This document shows positions 1 through 6,194 of a stretch of DNA of 7,427 bases, one piece after another. A program made the position numbers and the translations under genes. The DNA comes from Coxiellaceae bacterium. Lineage in GTDB: Bacteria > Pseudomonadota > Gammaproteobacteria > GCA-013414725. Each line of letters begins with the position of its first letter. Within the stretch, counting starts at the first letter, position 1. The notes beneath the pieces are model-generated. The model made no database searches. It worked only from the letters and a program-made list of their open reading frames with translations, and was not told the DNA's origin. The stretch lies in assembly GCA_013414725.1 (NCBI GenBank), contig CP058706.1, forward strand, positions 1,808,003 through 1,815,429, given 5' to 3'.

Positions 1-573
1 TATCATGCAACTGTCTATGGAGTTTCACTGAGTGTTGAGCAAATTAAATTTGCGCAACAGCAGGCGAAAACAGAAGCTATTCAGAATATTTATTTTAAAG
101 TGGAAGATGCGTTGTCACTGCAGAGTTTTGCTGATCAGGACTTCGACGTGGTTTGGTCATTAGAAAGTTGTGAACAGTTTTTCGATAAACCCTTATTTAT
201 TCAACAAGCCAGCCGTGTTTTAAAACCCGGTGGCCATCTTATGTTGGCCACATGGTGTTCTGATAGAGAAGAATATGATGGCAAAGCGGCATTAGCTTAT
301 CGACGTTTGTGTCAAGCATTTGATTTGCCTTACATGCCAACGATGGAGTTTTATGCTCGTATTTTGCAGGCGCATGGATTTAAGTTATTACACAGAGAAG
401 ATTGGTCGTCCCATGTCTTAAAAAGTTGGGACATTGGCATAGACTTATTGAAGTCCTATCAATGGTGGCAGATTTTACGTGATGGTGGTTTTACTGCATT
501 AAAATTTGTGAAACAGCTGCATTTGATGCGGGATGCATTGCATCAGGGACGAGTGAAGTATGGGGTTTTGTAG
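1..573 (+). CDS. SAM-dependent methyltransferase, tocopherol/sarcosine-glycine type (5' partial)
   Basis: The reading frame is open from base 1 to the TAG at 571-573, giving 190 residues with the N-terminus outside the window. A GTG at 100 is internal, because homologous-looking sequence continues upstream (YHATVYGVSLSVEQIKFAQQ, the strand and helix just after the SAM-binding glycine loop). Visible class I methyltransferase landmarks are VEDALSL (acidic residue near SAM), DFDVVWSLESCEQFFDK (motif post-I/II), RVLKPGGHLMLATWC (motif III) and a C-terminal QGRVKYGVL. The VWSLES...DK...RVLKPGG...TWC combination is typical of gamma-tocopherol methyltransferase-like and sarcosine/dimethylglycine methyltransferase-like enzymes, usually about 280 residues, so roughly 90 residues including the GxGxG motif are missing. 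It would transfer methyl from SAM to a small-molecule acceptor in the cytoplasm; the acceptor cannot be told from sequence. The frame is intact, with no sign of decay. It converges on the exported-protein gene at 704-1441. Confidence 0.88.
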   Translation, partial: YHATVYGVSLSVEQIKFAQQQAKTEAIQNIYFKVEDALSLQSFADQDFDVVWSLESCEQFFDKPLFIQQASRVLKPGGHLMLATWCSDREEYDGKAALAYRRLCQAFDLPYMPTMEFYARILQAHGFKLLHREDWSSHVLKSWDIGIDLLKSYQWWQILRDGGFTALKFVKQLHLMRDALHQGRVKYGVL

Positions 574-638
574 CGATCAAATAATGTAGGATGGCAGTAA
601 GAGATAGCTTAAAAATAGTTAAAAACTCTCTGTCATTT

Positions 639-683
639 CGAGTGCAGCAAAGGACCTCGGATGGAGGTCCTTCACTATGCTCG
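639..683. repeat. REP-like hairpin between convergent genes, probable bidirectional terminator
   Basis: A perfect 9-bp stem, AAGGACCTC at 650-658 and GAGGTCCTT at 664-672, encloses a 5-nt loop. The pairing extends outward imperfectly to CGAG (639-642) and CTCG (680-683), so each arm is about 20 nt. The preceding TGTCATTTCGAGTGCAGC (631-648) resembles the end of a dispersed palindromic family common in bacterial genomes (TGTCATTYCGA...), though the matching right end is degenerate here. It lies between the stop of the methyltransferase (573) and the stop of the minus-strand gene (704), where a bidirectional terminator is expected. An A-rich stretch lies on the left and a T-rich stretch on the right, but no clean U-tract follows either side, so the terminator role is inferred. 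Confidence 0.6.
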
Positions 684-703
684 GTAGCTTTTCAGATAGG
701 AAT

Positions 704-1441
704 TTATTTTTTAATACTAGTAGCGCTAGTTAGGGCCGTTGTAGTTGGCTCTGTGGTCTTAGTATCAGCAGTGGTGGTTGCCGCCGCAAGGTTTGGGTTG
801 CTTGCTGCATTGACTGCACTTGGTGCAACAGCCGCATTTGCTGAAGGGGTTGCTGGGGATGCACTGGATACAGGAGCACTGTTATTATTGGTTGCAGGCA
901 TGGTTGATGATTGCACATTTGTGGTCGCAGGAGCTGGTTGTGCAGGTGCAGGTGTTGCTTGGCTAGGTGCTGCTGGGGTCACGGGTGCAGCCGTCGGTGC
1001 AGTCACGGCAGCCTTAGTTTTGCTTGGGGCTGCAGTTGCAGGGGCGTTAGTTGTTGTCGTTGAAGCCGTTCCCTCGGGTGCTGCGACATTAAAACTGGCT
1101 TGTGCCAACACATTATTTTGAGCATCAGTTACATTGACTTGCCAAACGCCAGCGCACCAACGTTGTTCTCCTTTATTGGTCTGATAATTTACTGTGCGGT
1201 AGGCACGGGTATGATACGTTTTATAGTTATAAGATAAAGCATATTCGCTATTGGGGCAGCCGCTATGCTGTGGGGCTTGCCATTTAACTGTCAAGCTGCC
1301 TGTCTCGCTGGTCGCTTGTGTCACTACAAGCGCTGCATTTAAGCGGTTGTCTGCTTGATGTAATTCCAAGCTCACATTAGGAGCGGCCAAACTGGTTTGA
1401 GTAATCAAGGCCAAGGTAGGGATCCATATTTTTGCTTTCAT
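704..1441 (-). CDS. Exported protein with Ala/Thr/Pro/Ser-rich tail, function unknown
   Basis: A 245-residue protein starting at the ATG at 1441-1439, with a purine-rich AGAGAG seven bases upstream. Residues 1-20 form a signal peptide (MKAK, then a hydrophobic stretch ending SLAA before PNVS), so it should be exported through Sec. Residues 21-120 look like a small beta-rich domain with aromatic residues and two cysteines, C62 and C96, that could form a disulfide. Residues from about 121 to 245 are almost wholly Ala, Thr, Pro, Ser, Asn and Val, a disordered tail of the kind found in cell-wall-spanning or glycosylated surface proteins. I do not recognise the family. It ends at TAA 704-706 next to the convergent hairpin. 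Its start faces the large broken gene across 165 bases. The long open frame on the opposite strand of its tail results from the GC-rich repeat-like codons and is not a gene. Confidence 0.8.
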   Translation of the reverse strand: MKAKIWIPTLALITQTSLAAPNVSLELHQADNRLNAALVVTQATSETGSLTVKWQAPQHSGCPNSEYALSYNYKTYHTRAYRTVNYQTNKGEQRWCAGVWQVNVTDAQNNVLAQASFNVAAPEGTASTTTTNAPATAAPSKTKAAVTAPTAAPVTPAAPSQATPAPAQPAPATTNVQSSTMPATNNNSAPVSSASPATPSANAAVAPSAVNAASNPNLAAATTTADTKTTEPTTTALTSATSIKK

Positions 1442-1481
1442 CAGTATGCTCTCTTTGAGGGTTGTTTAATTAATGAACAAT

Positions 1482-1510
1482 ATTCTAGCGTGGATAGTCA
1501 TTGAGAACAA
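1482..1510 (-). promoter_or_regulatory. Candidate sigma-70 promoter for the exported-protein gene
   Basis: On the minus strand TTGTTC (plus-strand 1505-1510) is followed after 17 bases by TAGAAT (plus-strand 1482-1487). The -10 box matches TATAAT at 5 of 6 positions; the -35 box keeps only TTG. The -10 lies about 40 bases upstream of the minus-strand ATG. Spacing is ideal, but the weak -35 makes this a candidate only. Confidence 0.35.
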
Positions 1511-1520
1511 TACCGTATTG
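1508..1520. promoter_or_regulatory. 6-1-6 palindrome, possible operator in divergent promoter region
   Basis: CAATAC-C-GTATTG is a perfect inverted repeat of 6 bp around one base. It overlaps the candidate -35 box of the minus-strand gene and sits in the divergent gap 1442-1606, so a dimeric regulator bound here could control one or both genes. Nothing in the window identifies the regulator, and a palindrome this short could arise by chance. Confidence 0.3.
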
Positions 1521-1595
1521 CCAAATTTCAGGTTTTTAAGGTTAGTTTAAGTCAGAGATCAGTTGTATTTGCTAGGATAAATATTTTTTAGCTGC

Positions 1596-1599
1596 GGAG
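1596..1599 (+). promoter_or_regulatory. Shine-Dalgarno site of the large broken gene
   Basis: GGAG lies seven bases before the ATG at 1607. This supports the 1607 start over the internal ATG at 1688 (the MSTLTY methionine), although the latter would place the hydrophobic segment at the very N-terminus as in a standard signal peptide. None of the downstream fragments has a comparable site. Confidence 0.55.
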
Positions 1600-1606
1600 A
1601 CCCGCC

Positions 1607-2224
1607 ATGCCCATAGCCCATTCCCAACAGACGACCATACAAAATTGGTTCAAATCGCTGTCTTACTGGATTAGATTTCCACTGAGGATGTCTACTTTGA
1701 CCTATCTTTTGCTCATCATTGAATCCGCTAAAGCTATCTCGGGCCGGTCTAATCATGAGTGGCGCTATTATAAGGACATTACGGCTTATCTTATTGATAA
1801 TCCAGTCCCTGGTTTGGCCATTACGCCTTCAGTTTATGCAACGATGGTGAGTCAATACCATACTGCCATCAATAATAACGATGGCTCAGCAGTTTATGAA
1901 TCTTTAGATCAATTTATTGCTGCCGTACCCTTTGCCGCTGCAGTGCCATTTCTTGAAGATAAAGTGATGCTCGCATTTAGATACGAAGATTTCGATATAG
2001 TGAATGAAGCATCACAGCGTTTATTGCAAATAGATTCAAACAGTGAAATTGCAGCTGCCGGGATGATTGTGACCAAATTAGTGAATGGTCATTATTCATT
2101 AGCGGATTTACAGCCTTATCAATCCATTTTAGGTGCAGAACCAGAAACATTTATTGGCAATTGTGCTCGGTTGGGAATTTTATTTATTCAAGCAACCGAA
2201 AGCTTAAAATACCAGGATTTTTAG
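1607..2224 (+). CDS. Fragment 1 of broken gene: N-terminal hydrophobic segment and helical region (205 residues)
   Basis: This is the only fragment with a convincing start (GGAG seven bases before ATG), so as the sequence stands a 205-residue truncated product is what would be translated. Residues about 28-44 (MSTLTYLLLIIESAKA) are hydrophobic after basic residues and end in an AKA-type sequence, suggesting a signal peptide or anchor. The rest is helical, with TPR-like phrases (ASQRLLQIDSNSEIAAAGMI) and a local duplication, AAVPFAAAVPF. The TAG at 2222-2224 follows TTTTT 2218-2222; one more T would read on as QDFLAINAQVRK in the next fragment's frame. The fragment is visibly less AT-rich than the following ones. 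Confidence 0.6.
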   Translation: MPIAHSQQTTIQNWFKSLSYWIRFPLRMSTLTYLLLIIESAKAISGRSNHEWRYYKDITAYLIDNPVPGLAITPSVYATMVSQYHTAINNNDGSAVYESLDQFIAAVPFAAAVPFLEDKVMLAFRYEDFDIVNEASQRLLQIDSNSEIAAAGMIVTKLVNGHYSLADLQPYQSILGAEPETFIGNCARLGILFIQATESLKYQDF

Positions 2225-2853
2225 CAATTAACGCACAAGTTAGAAAAATTAATACGATAGGTGATCTTTTTAATGATTTTCACGAATTGATTCAAAAATT
2301 GAATAAACGATACGAAAACACTAGATTTTTAATGGCTAATCAAATGTTGCTTGATTATGAAGAGGCAAAGGAAAGAAAAGATTATCAATTGGCAATTCAA
2401 CAATTAGAAAAGTTAATTGAAATTTTCCCCAATGATAAACATTATTATGAATTGTTATTGGGCTATGCTTTGGGTTTAAAAGATCCAAAGATCAATGAGT
2501 ATGCGACGAGACTTTTACAAGTAGATCCTCATAATCAAATCGCCAGTTTTGCCTTGCTAATGAAAGAAAATAATTGGGCTGATCCGCAAAGAGTGCTGGA
2601 GCTTAAAAACCTATTTGAAAATTTATCACCTGATTCGAATGATCCGTTTGTTCAAAGAGCGAGAGCGATATTTTTAATAAATATGGCCACTTTACCGCCA
2701 AATCTTGAATTAATGGATTCGGTATTGAACGAATTTGCAGGTTTTGAGAATGATGCTGATCTGGGGCCGAAATTTAAAACGATGAGACAGCTTCGTAACG
2801 TAATGATTGAATTTAAACAACTGCCAGATTTCTCAAATGCAGTAAATTCTTTT
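2221..2853 (+). pseudogene. Fragment 2 of broken gene: TPR-like region
   Basis: The restored reading uses codons from 2221 (LAINAQVRK) to about 2853 (AVNSF); the same frame stays open from 2161 to the stop at 2956-2958, but its two ends are out-of-frame read-through. It encodes restored residues about 206-416. The phrases AIQQLEKLIEIFPND, YELLLGYALGL and YATRLLQVDPHNQIA match the helix-turn-helix pattern and the closing Pro-Asx of TPR repeats, a scaffold for protein-protein contacts. No ribosome binding site precedes any possible start, so independent translation is unlikely. Confidence 0.6.
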
Positions 2854-2858
2854 GTCCT

Positions 2859-3809
2859 ATGCCTTTTCATCGTGAAGTATTGCCCAATTTACTTGGAATT
2901 AAACAAAGAAACATTTTTTCAGAAGAAGTATTGCTTGATGCTTATCAACATTCTTTAGGTTTGATTTTGGCTAAAAATACTCATTTGCCAATCCTTAGTG
3001 TAAACACACCAACAGCATCATATTATCAATATAATTTGCCAGTATTGACAAGAAATCAAAATGCCAAACTTTATCAATATGGTTTGGTTGGTTATTATGA
3101 TTTGGGATACAATTCTGCTAATTGTACATTGGAGTATCATGGTCCATTAGATACAGAGTTTGCTCTCAAAGATTTGAGAAGAGAGGTTATTGCTATATTG
3201 ACGCCAGATGGTCAATTGATACGAACATCAGAAGATTATGAAGTAAAAGTCATTCAAAAGCGATTGCATGAGGAAGAAATAAAAAAACAGGAAATGTTGC
3301 GGCAGGCCAAGGAAAATGAACTGCTTGATCAATATAGAACTCTAGTAAATCAAGGTAATTTTGCTGAGGCCTATCCTGTTGAACGACACATTTTGGCAAA
3401 TGGTTTAAGTTCAGCGAATACTATCGCAAATATACTTATTGTCCAAATGGAATATCAGCTTGCAACAGGAAACAAAAATAATATTAATTATTATGCGAAT
3501 CATTTTGAGTCTTTACCCGATGCTTCAGATAGTTATGAAATCAATTATGCGAAAGGCTTGTATTTAACGAATGAGCTTGGTGCTGAACCAGGCAGTATTG
3601 CTATTGCGACAGCCAATAATTTTTTGCGAAAAGCTAAAGCATTAAATCCCCAGTGCATTAAATGTGAGGAATATATTGCCTATAATAAAAGCAAGCTGCC
3701 TCAGGACAATGTGGGTTTGTATGCATTGGGAGCTACCGTGCTTTCAGGAATATTTGGCATTGGGTGGTTGTGGAAAAAAATCATTCTGCTGCAAAGCCAA
3801 CCAGAATAG
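2859..3809 (+). pseudogene. Fragment 3 of broken gene: periplasmic-type region, coiled coil and membrane helix
   Basis: This is the longest surviving piece, open for 316 residues from ATG 2859, though the true join is just upstream at TTTT 2850-2853 (reading SFCPMPFHREV). It has a Tyr/Asn-rich region, a charged coiled coil (KRLHEEEIKKQEMLRQAKEN), a TPR-like pair ending FLRKAKALNPQCIKCEEY with a CxxC, then a membrane helix (VGLYALGATVLSGIFGIGWL) followed by WKK, a positive stop-transfer signal. The frame ends with LLQSQPE after A7 at 3774-3780. An intact A7 run at 3281-3287 and T6 run at 3620-3625 in this piece remain in frame. No ribosome binding site is seen before 2859. Confidence 0.6.
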
Positions 3810-4402
3810 TTACAGAAGATCCAAAGAAACCACGCGGCCTTTCGCCAGAAGAAGAACAAGAAATACAAGCACGAATGATGCAGGACTTGCAAAGTTCCAT
3901 GTCTAAAATGGAAGACACGTTAAAACCATTAGGCGATGCCAAAGTAGTTTATGAAAATGAAATGGTGCTTATTGAATTGAATTTAAAAGCAACTATTGCG
4001 AGTGCGGATTTTGAGGATATTAAAAATAAATGCCCATTTGCTAGTTTAACTATTGATAAAAAATATCTGTTAGAAATAATGGTCCGTCATTTTTCAGGAT
4101 TTAAAGATGTTAAGATAGTTGACGATAAAATTTACATTAAAGACCGATTAGCCAATTTGGCTGGTGTTAACTTAGTTAGCTCATTGCAATCGGCAATTAA
4201 AGACGCGGTAGCGGCAGCACCTGAAATGCAGGCACAAGAGAAATATGAGGAAGCAGTCGCCAAGCTAGCTCAAATTCCCGCAATCGATGAATTAGAGTGC
4301 CAATGGCAGTTTTTGTCTAACTGGACAAAAAATAATGAAACCACGATTAAGGAAAACTATATTTCTGATAATGATAAGAAAAAACGGAGATCTTTGCTTT
4401 AG
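3764..4402 (+). pseudogene. Fragment 4 of broken gene: region just after the membrane helix
   Basis: The open frame runs from GTG 3764 to TAG 4400-4402, but the restored protein enters it at A7 3774-3780 (WKKNHSAAKP). It encodes restored residues about 726-927: a charged, Glu-rich helical linker (LSPEEEQEIQARMMQDL), then alternating strand-like and helical sequence (VVYENEMVLIELNL, MVRHFSGFKDVKIVDDKIYI), then an Ala-rich helical part with DAVAAAPEMQAQEKYEEAVAKL. It would lie in the cytoplasm if the N-terminal half is exported. I recognise no domain. The GTG sits inside the previous coding piece without a ribosome binding site, so it is not a natural start. Confidence 0.55.
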
Positions 4403-4579
4403 AGGTAGAAGCTAACAAAAACTAACAGCTCTAAAGACTGCTCATCAAGGACTATTGGAAATAATAAAAGCAAATGCTTCTGTTAAATTTGAAAATATTG
4501 AGCAATTAAATGAGCGTCGCAGGCAATTAAATGCTTTTTTGTGCAATACGAAAAACAAGAAGTTCTGCCGATAGAGAAA
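4384..4579 (+). pseudogene. Fragments 5-7 of broken gene: three short pieces between close frameshifts
   Basis: No single long frame covers this stretch, yet the pieces join. From 4384 the reading is TEIFALEVEANK; after A 4417-4421 it is KLTALKTAHQGLLEIIKANA and on through FENIEQLNERRRQLNAF; after T 4535-4540 it is FVQYEKQEVLPIEK to about 4579. Codon use and the helical, Glu/Lys/Leu pattern match the flanks, which shows that fragments 4 and 8 belong to one gene. For the middle join a single +1 insertion is an alternative to two deletions, but it gives a less natural protein. Confidence 0.55.
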
Positions 4580-4983
4580 TAACAAAATTTTCTAATGTCA
4601 AAGATCGGGTTTGTGATGCGCTAACGGGGCATTTCATTATTAATAACGAGTTTTTAGTGGCTGGTCCAGATGATGAGGAAGAAGAAGGTTCAACGATATC
4701 AAACGACAATAATCAAGAGGTGTCAGCCAACTCAAATAATCTGGTAGATGAAAATGAAGATGTAATTGATTTAGACGCATTGTTGTATTTTCCGACAGCG
4801 CATTCTTCAGAACCCGAAATTATCCCAGCGAATCGGTTGGTAAATAGACCAACAGAAAAGCCGGCAACGAAAAATAATAATAATTATGATATTGGTGCAA
4901 ATTTACAACGAGCTACCTATTTAAACCAACGCCTGGAGTCGATCGCAAGAGAACCTAGAATTAGTGTTATTAAAGAGATTTTT
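4579..4983 (+). pseudogene. Fragment 8 of broken gene: acidic linker
   Basis: Within the frame open from 4531 to 5010, the restored protein uses about 4579 (ITKFSNVKDRV) to 4983 (IKEIF). Residues about 1022-1097 of the restored protein form a strongly acidic, Asn/Ser-rich low-complexity segment (GPDDEEEEGSTISNDNNQ, VDENEDVIDLD, then PATKNNNNYD) typical of a disordered tether. It separates the membrane-proximal region from the C-terminal helical domain. The TAA at 5008-5010 is bypassed by adding one T at 4979-4983 (EIFSYRKEIFDLTHS). Confidence 0.55.
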
Positions 4984-5511
4984 CTTATCGTAAAGAAATC
5001 TTTGATTTAACGCATTCCCCGCAACAAACGGCGCTTTATAAATTATGTAGCGATGATCCGGCAGTATTGTCGGCATTAATGCAAAATTTACCGGTTATTT
5101 TGCACAATATGCGGGCTTTTAGTTTGCAGCGTTGTATGCATGCTTTAGGCCAGGTGGTCCGGCCTGGACAAAAATTAGATGGATATGCAAAAAGCCGTGT
5201 ACTTTATAGGCATAAAAATTTCATAAAGAAACACGCGCTCTGGTTGCAATATGAACATCCAGAGCTTCTTACTCAAGCCTATCACGATTTTACACCTAGT
5301 AAATTTGCCGAATGGCTGCGAAACATTGCTAAAAATAGTCCAACACCGTTGCAGTTAACGCGAGGTCTTTTTAGTTCTCGGGCAGTAAAAAATGCTTTGG
5401 CAATAAAATCTCATAAAAATGATTTGATACATAAGTATATTCAAGATCAATTCATTATTATTGATGCATTGGCTAAAATTGCACAGCATTTGCAAGGAAA
5501 AACTGCTATTT
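4983..5511 (+). pseudogene. Fragment 9 of broken gene: helical region before the HEPN-like domain
   Basis: The continuous reading runs SYRKEIFDLTHSPQQTALYK from about 4983 through LSALMQNLPVILHNMRAF to HLQGKTAI and the TAG at 5511-5513. A start drawn at TTG 5067 would be arbitrary, since in-frame coding sequence precedes it and no ribosome binding site is present. The sequence is all-helical and rich in Leu, His, Lys and Arg. The last part (IQDQFIIIDALAKIAQHLQG) resembles the first long helix of HEPN domains. Basic residues are frequent, so contact with nucleic acid is possible but unproven. Confidence 0.55.
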
Positions 5512-5512
5512 A

Positions 5513-5640
5513 GAGTCTGCATTAATGCGAGGCCTCTTATCAGCTTCTATTCTTCAGTTGGGCCAAGGACTTTCATTGCTCAGAAGAATAGACAAGCTTG
5601 GTTATGAAGCTTATCGTGCTAGCGTAAAAACCGTTGCTTT
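5513..5640 (+). pseudogene. Fragments 10-11 of broken gene: HEPN-like helix, too short to stand alone
   Basis: After the TAG at 5511-5513 the coding sequence continues in another frame as ESALMRGLLSASILQLGQGL, then SLLRRIDKLGYEAYRASVK. One added base at A 5626-5630 and one at T 5638-5641 lead through NRCFFKLEGKDN into the next piece. A single +1 insertion here is the alternative to two deletions. The two amphipathic helices fit the second and third helices of a HEPN-type bundle. Confidence 0.5.
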
Positions 5641-5911
5641 TCAAATTGGAAGGCAAAGACAATATCATTGATCTACTTGTCGAAATGCGCAATTGTTTAA
5701 GACATCATTACAAAGAGAAAATTACCAAAGAGGTAAATGGCGAATTTATTACAATTGAGAAACCGTTTTATACGCCAATAGAATTGTATGATGTGGCAGA
5801 AGCAGCTAGCGATTTTTATCGCGATGAAATAGCGGCAATAGGCATGGGCTTGGGCAATGTTGTCTCAAATAACAATGATGTGGATACTGAGAGCAGTTCT
5901 GATGATGAAAA
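5641..5911 (+). pseudogene. Fragment 12 of broken gene: HEPN-like catalytic motif
   Basis: The frame reads KLEGKDNIIDLLVEMRNCLR, then HHYKEKITKEVNGEFITIEK, a helix PIELYDVAEAASDFYRDEIA, and an acidic Ser/Asp tail. The RNCLRH at 5688-5705 fits R-[N/D/H]-x3-H, the catalytic signature of HEPN ribonucleases, and it lies near the start of a helix after a hydrophobic helix, as in HepT-like proteins. HEPN enzymes cleave or modify RNA in toxin-antitoxin and defence systems. No nucleotidyltransferase partner is adjacent, and a short motif can occur by chance, so the domain call is tentative. The TGA at 5928-5930 is avoided by one added A at 5908-5911. Confidence 0.5.
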
Positions 5912-6037
5912 GACCAGCAGGCATGGTTGAAAGCTGCTATGCCTTATATGACAACACGATCTTTAATCGCAGGTTCTGGTCAAAAGATTACGAATGTACT
6001 CATTGCAGAAAATAATCCTACTAACTCTATGCAATAG
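5912..6037 (+). pseudogene. Fragment 13 of broken gene: C-terminus
   Basis: The last piece reads DQQAWLKAAMPYMTTRSLIA and GSGQKITNVLIAENNPTNSM, then Q and TAG 6035-6037. A hydrophilic Asn/Thr-rich end is a plausible natural C-terminus. The stop is followed at once by the long palindrome starting at 6047, supporting this as the original gene end. Confidence 0.5.
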
Positions 6038-6046
6038 TAGAACTTA

Positions 6047-6129
6047 TGTAGGGTGGATCAAGCGAAGCGGATCCACCAAGCCTATTACCAATAGGAATGG
6101 TGGATCCGCTTCGCTTGATCCACCCTACA
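6047..6129. repeat. 83-nt REP/MITE-like palindrome, probable terminator of the upstream gene
   Basis: Two 32-bp arms, 6047-6078 and 6098-6129, are perfect reverse complements. Inside, after a 2-nt mismatch, CCTATT (6081-6086) and AATAGG (6090-6095) pair round an ACC loop, so the whole element can fold into one almost uninterrupted hairpin or cruciform. Each arm also carries its own smaller palindrome (GGTGGATC ... GGATCCACC). The GTAGGGTGGATCAAGCGAAG style matches dispersed REP-type repeats of gammaproteobacteria, mobilised in other genomes by REP-associated tyrosine transposases; none is encoded here. It starts ten bases after the stop of the broken gene and lies upstream of ispG, so it may act as a terminator or transcript stabiliser. 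Perfect arms suggest recent insertion or active maintenance. Confidence 0.85.
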
Positions 6130-6169
6130 CATTACAACATTGTAGTTATTTTTATATCAGATGGATTTT

Positions 6170-6194
6170 CTTGAACTCACTCCGTTCGTTCAAG
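6170..6194. repeat. Small inverted repeat upstream of ispG
   Basis: CTTGAAC (6170-6176) and GTTCAAG (6188-6194) form a perfect 7-bp stem with an 11-nt loop. The loop ends in GTTC, which can pair with the same GAAC in an alternative shorter stem. No T-run follows, so it is unlikely to be an intrinsic terminator; a second small dispersed repeat or a regulatory site is possible. The rest of 6130-6296 is AT-rich non-coding leader with no clear sigma-70 promoter. Confidence 0.45.

Larger units (their letters stand above)
1607..6037 (+). pseudogene. Large multidomain membrane protein gene (about 1480 residues when restored), broken by about 12 one-base frameshifts
   Basis: The coding frame moves by -1 repeatedly (frames 2,1,0,2,1,0,2,1,0,2,1,0,2) from ATG 1607 to TAG 6035-6037. 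Each change falls at a short A or T run: T 2218-2222, T 2850-2853, A 3774-3780, A 4379-4384, A 4417-4421, T 4535-4540, A 4577-4579, T 4979-4983, T 5509-5511 (or A 5498-5502), A 5626-5630, T 5638-5641 and A 5908-5911. Adding one base at each gives 4443 nt, 1480 codons plus stop, with no in-frame nonsense codon. Restored layout: hydrophobic segment about 28-44; TPR-like helices about 130-320; coiled coil about 548-578; TPR-like end with CIKC at 684-687; membrane helix about 703-723; unassigned mixed region 726-1020; acidic Asn/Asp/Glu-rich linker about 1022-1097; helical C-terminal domain with RNCLRH at 1365-1370, like the HEPN motif. The likely topology is periplasmic N-terminal half and cytoplasmic C-terminal half. 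The family was not recognised. Decay, homopolymer miscalls or transcript slippage could each explain the breaks. Confidence 0.82.

Noticed and set aside
730..918. Second minus-strand frame of 62 codons rich in Gln, Pro and Leu
   Set aside because: Out-of-frame shadow of the same low-complexity tail.
591..1121. Plus-strand open frame of 176 codons with Ala/Val/Gly-rich product
   Set aside because: It is antisense to the Ala/Thr/Pro-rich tail of the exported protein. The minus-strand gene has a signal peptide, a start with an upstream purine run and a plausible domain; this frame has only low-complexity hydrophobic sequence.
1559..1756. Minus-strand frame of 65 codons
   Set aside because: It overlaps the start and ribosome binding site of the large gene and has no start signal of its own.
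2652..2870. Minus-strand frame of 72 codons
   Set aside because: Antisense to the TPR-like coding region; no supporting signals.
1607..6037. An operon of several overlapping small genes
   Set aside because: Only the first piece has a ribosome binding site; the others begin at arbitrary ATG, GTG or TTG codons inside in-frame coding sequence, and short pieces with no start of their own (4384-4579, 5513-5640) are needed to link them.
6047..6129. Integron attC site or CRISPR-like repeat
   Set aside because: There is a single perfect hairpin without the asymmetric core boxes of attC and without repeat-spacer periodicity.
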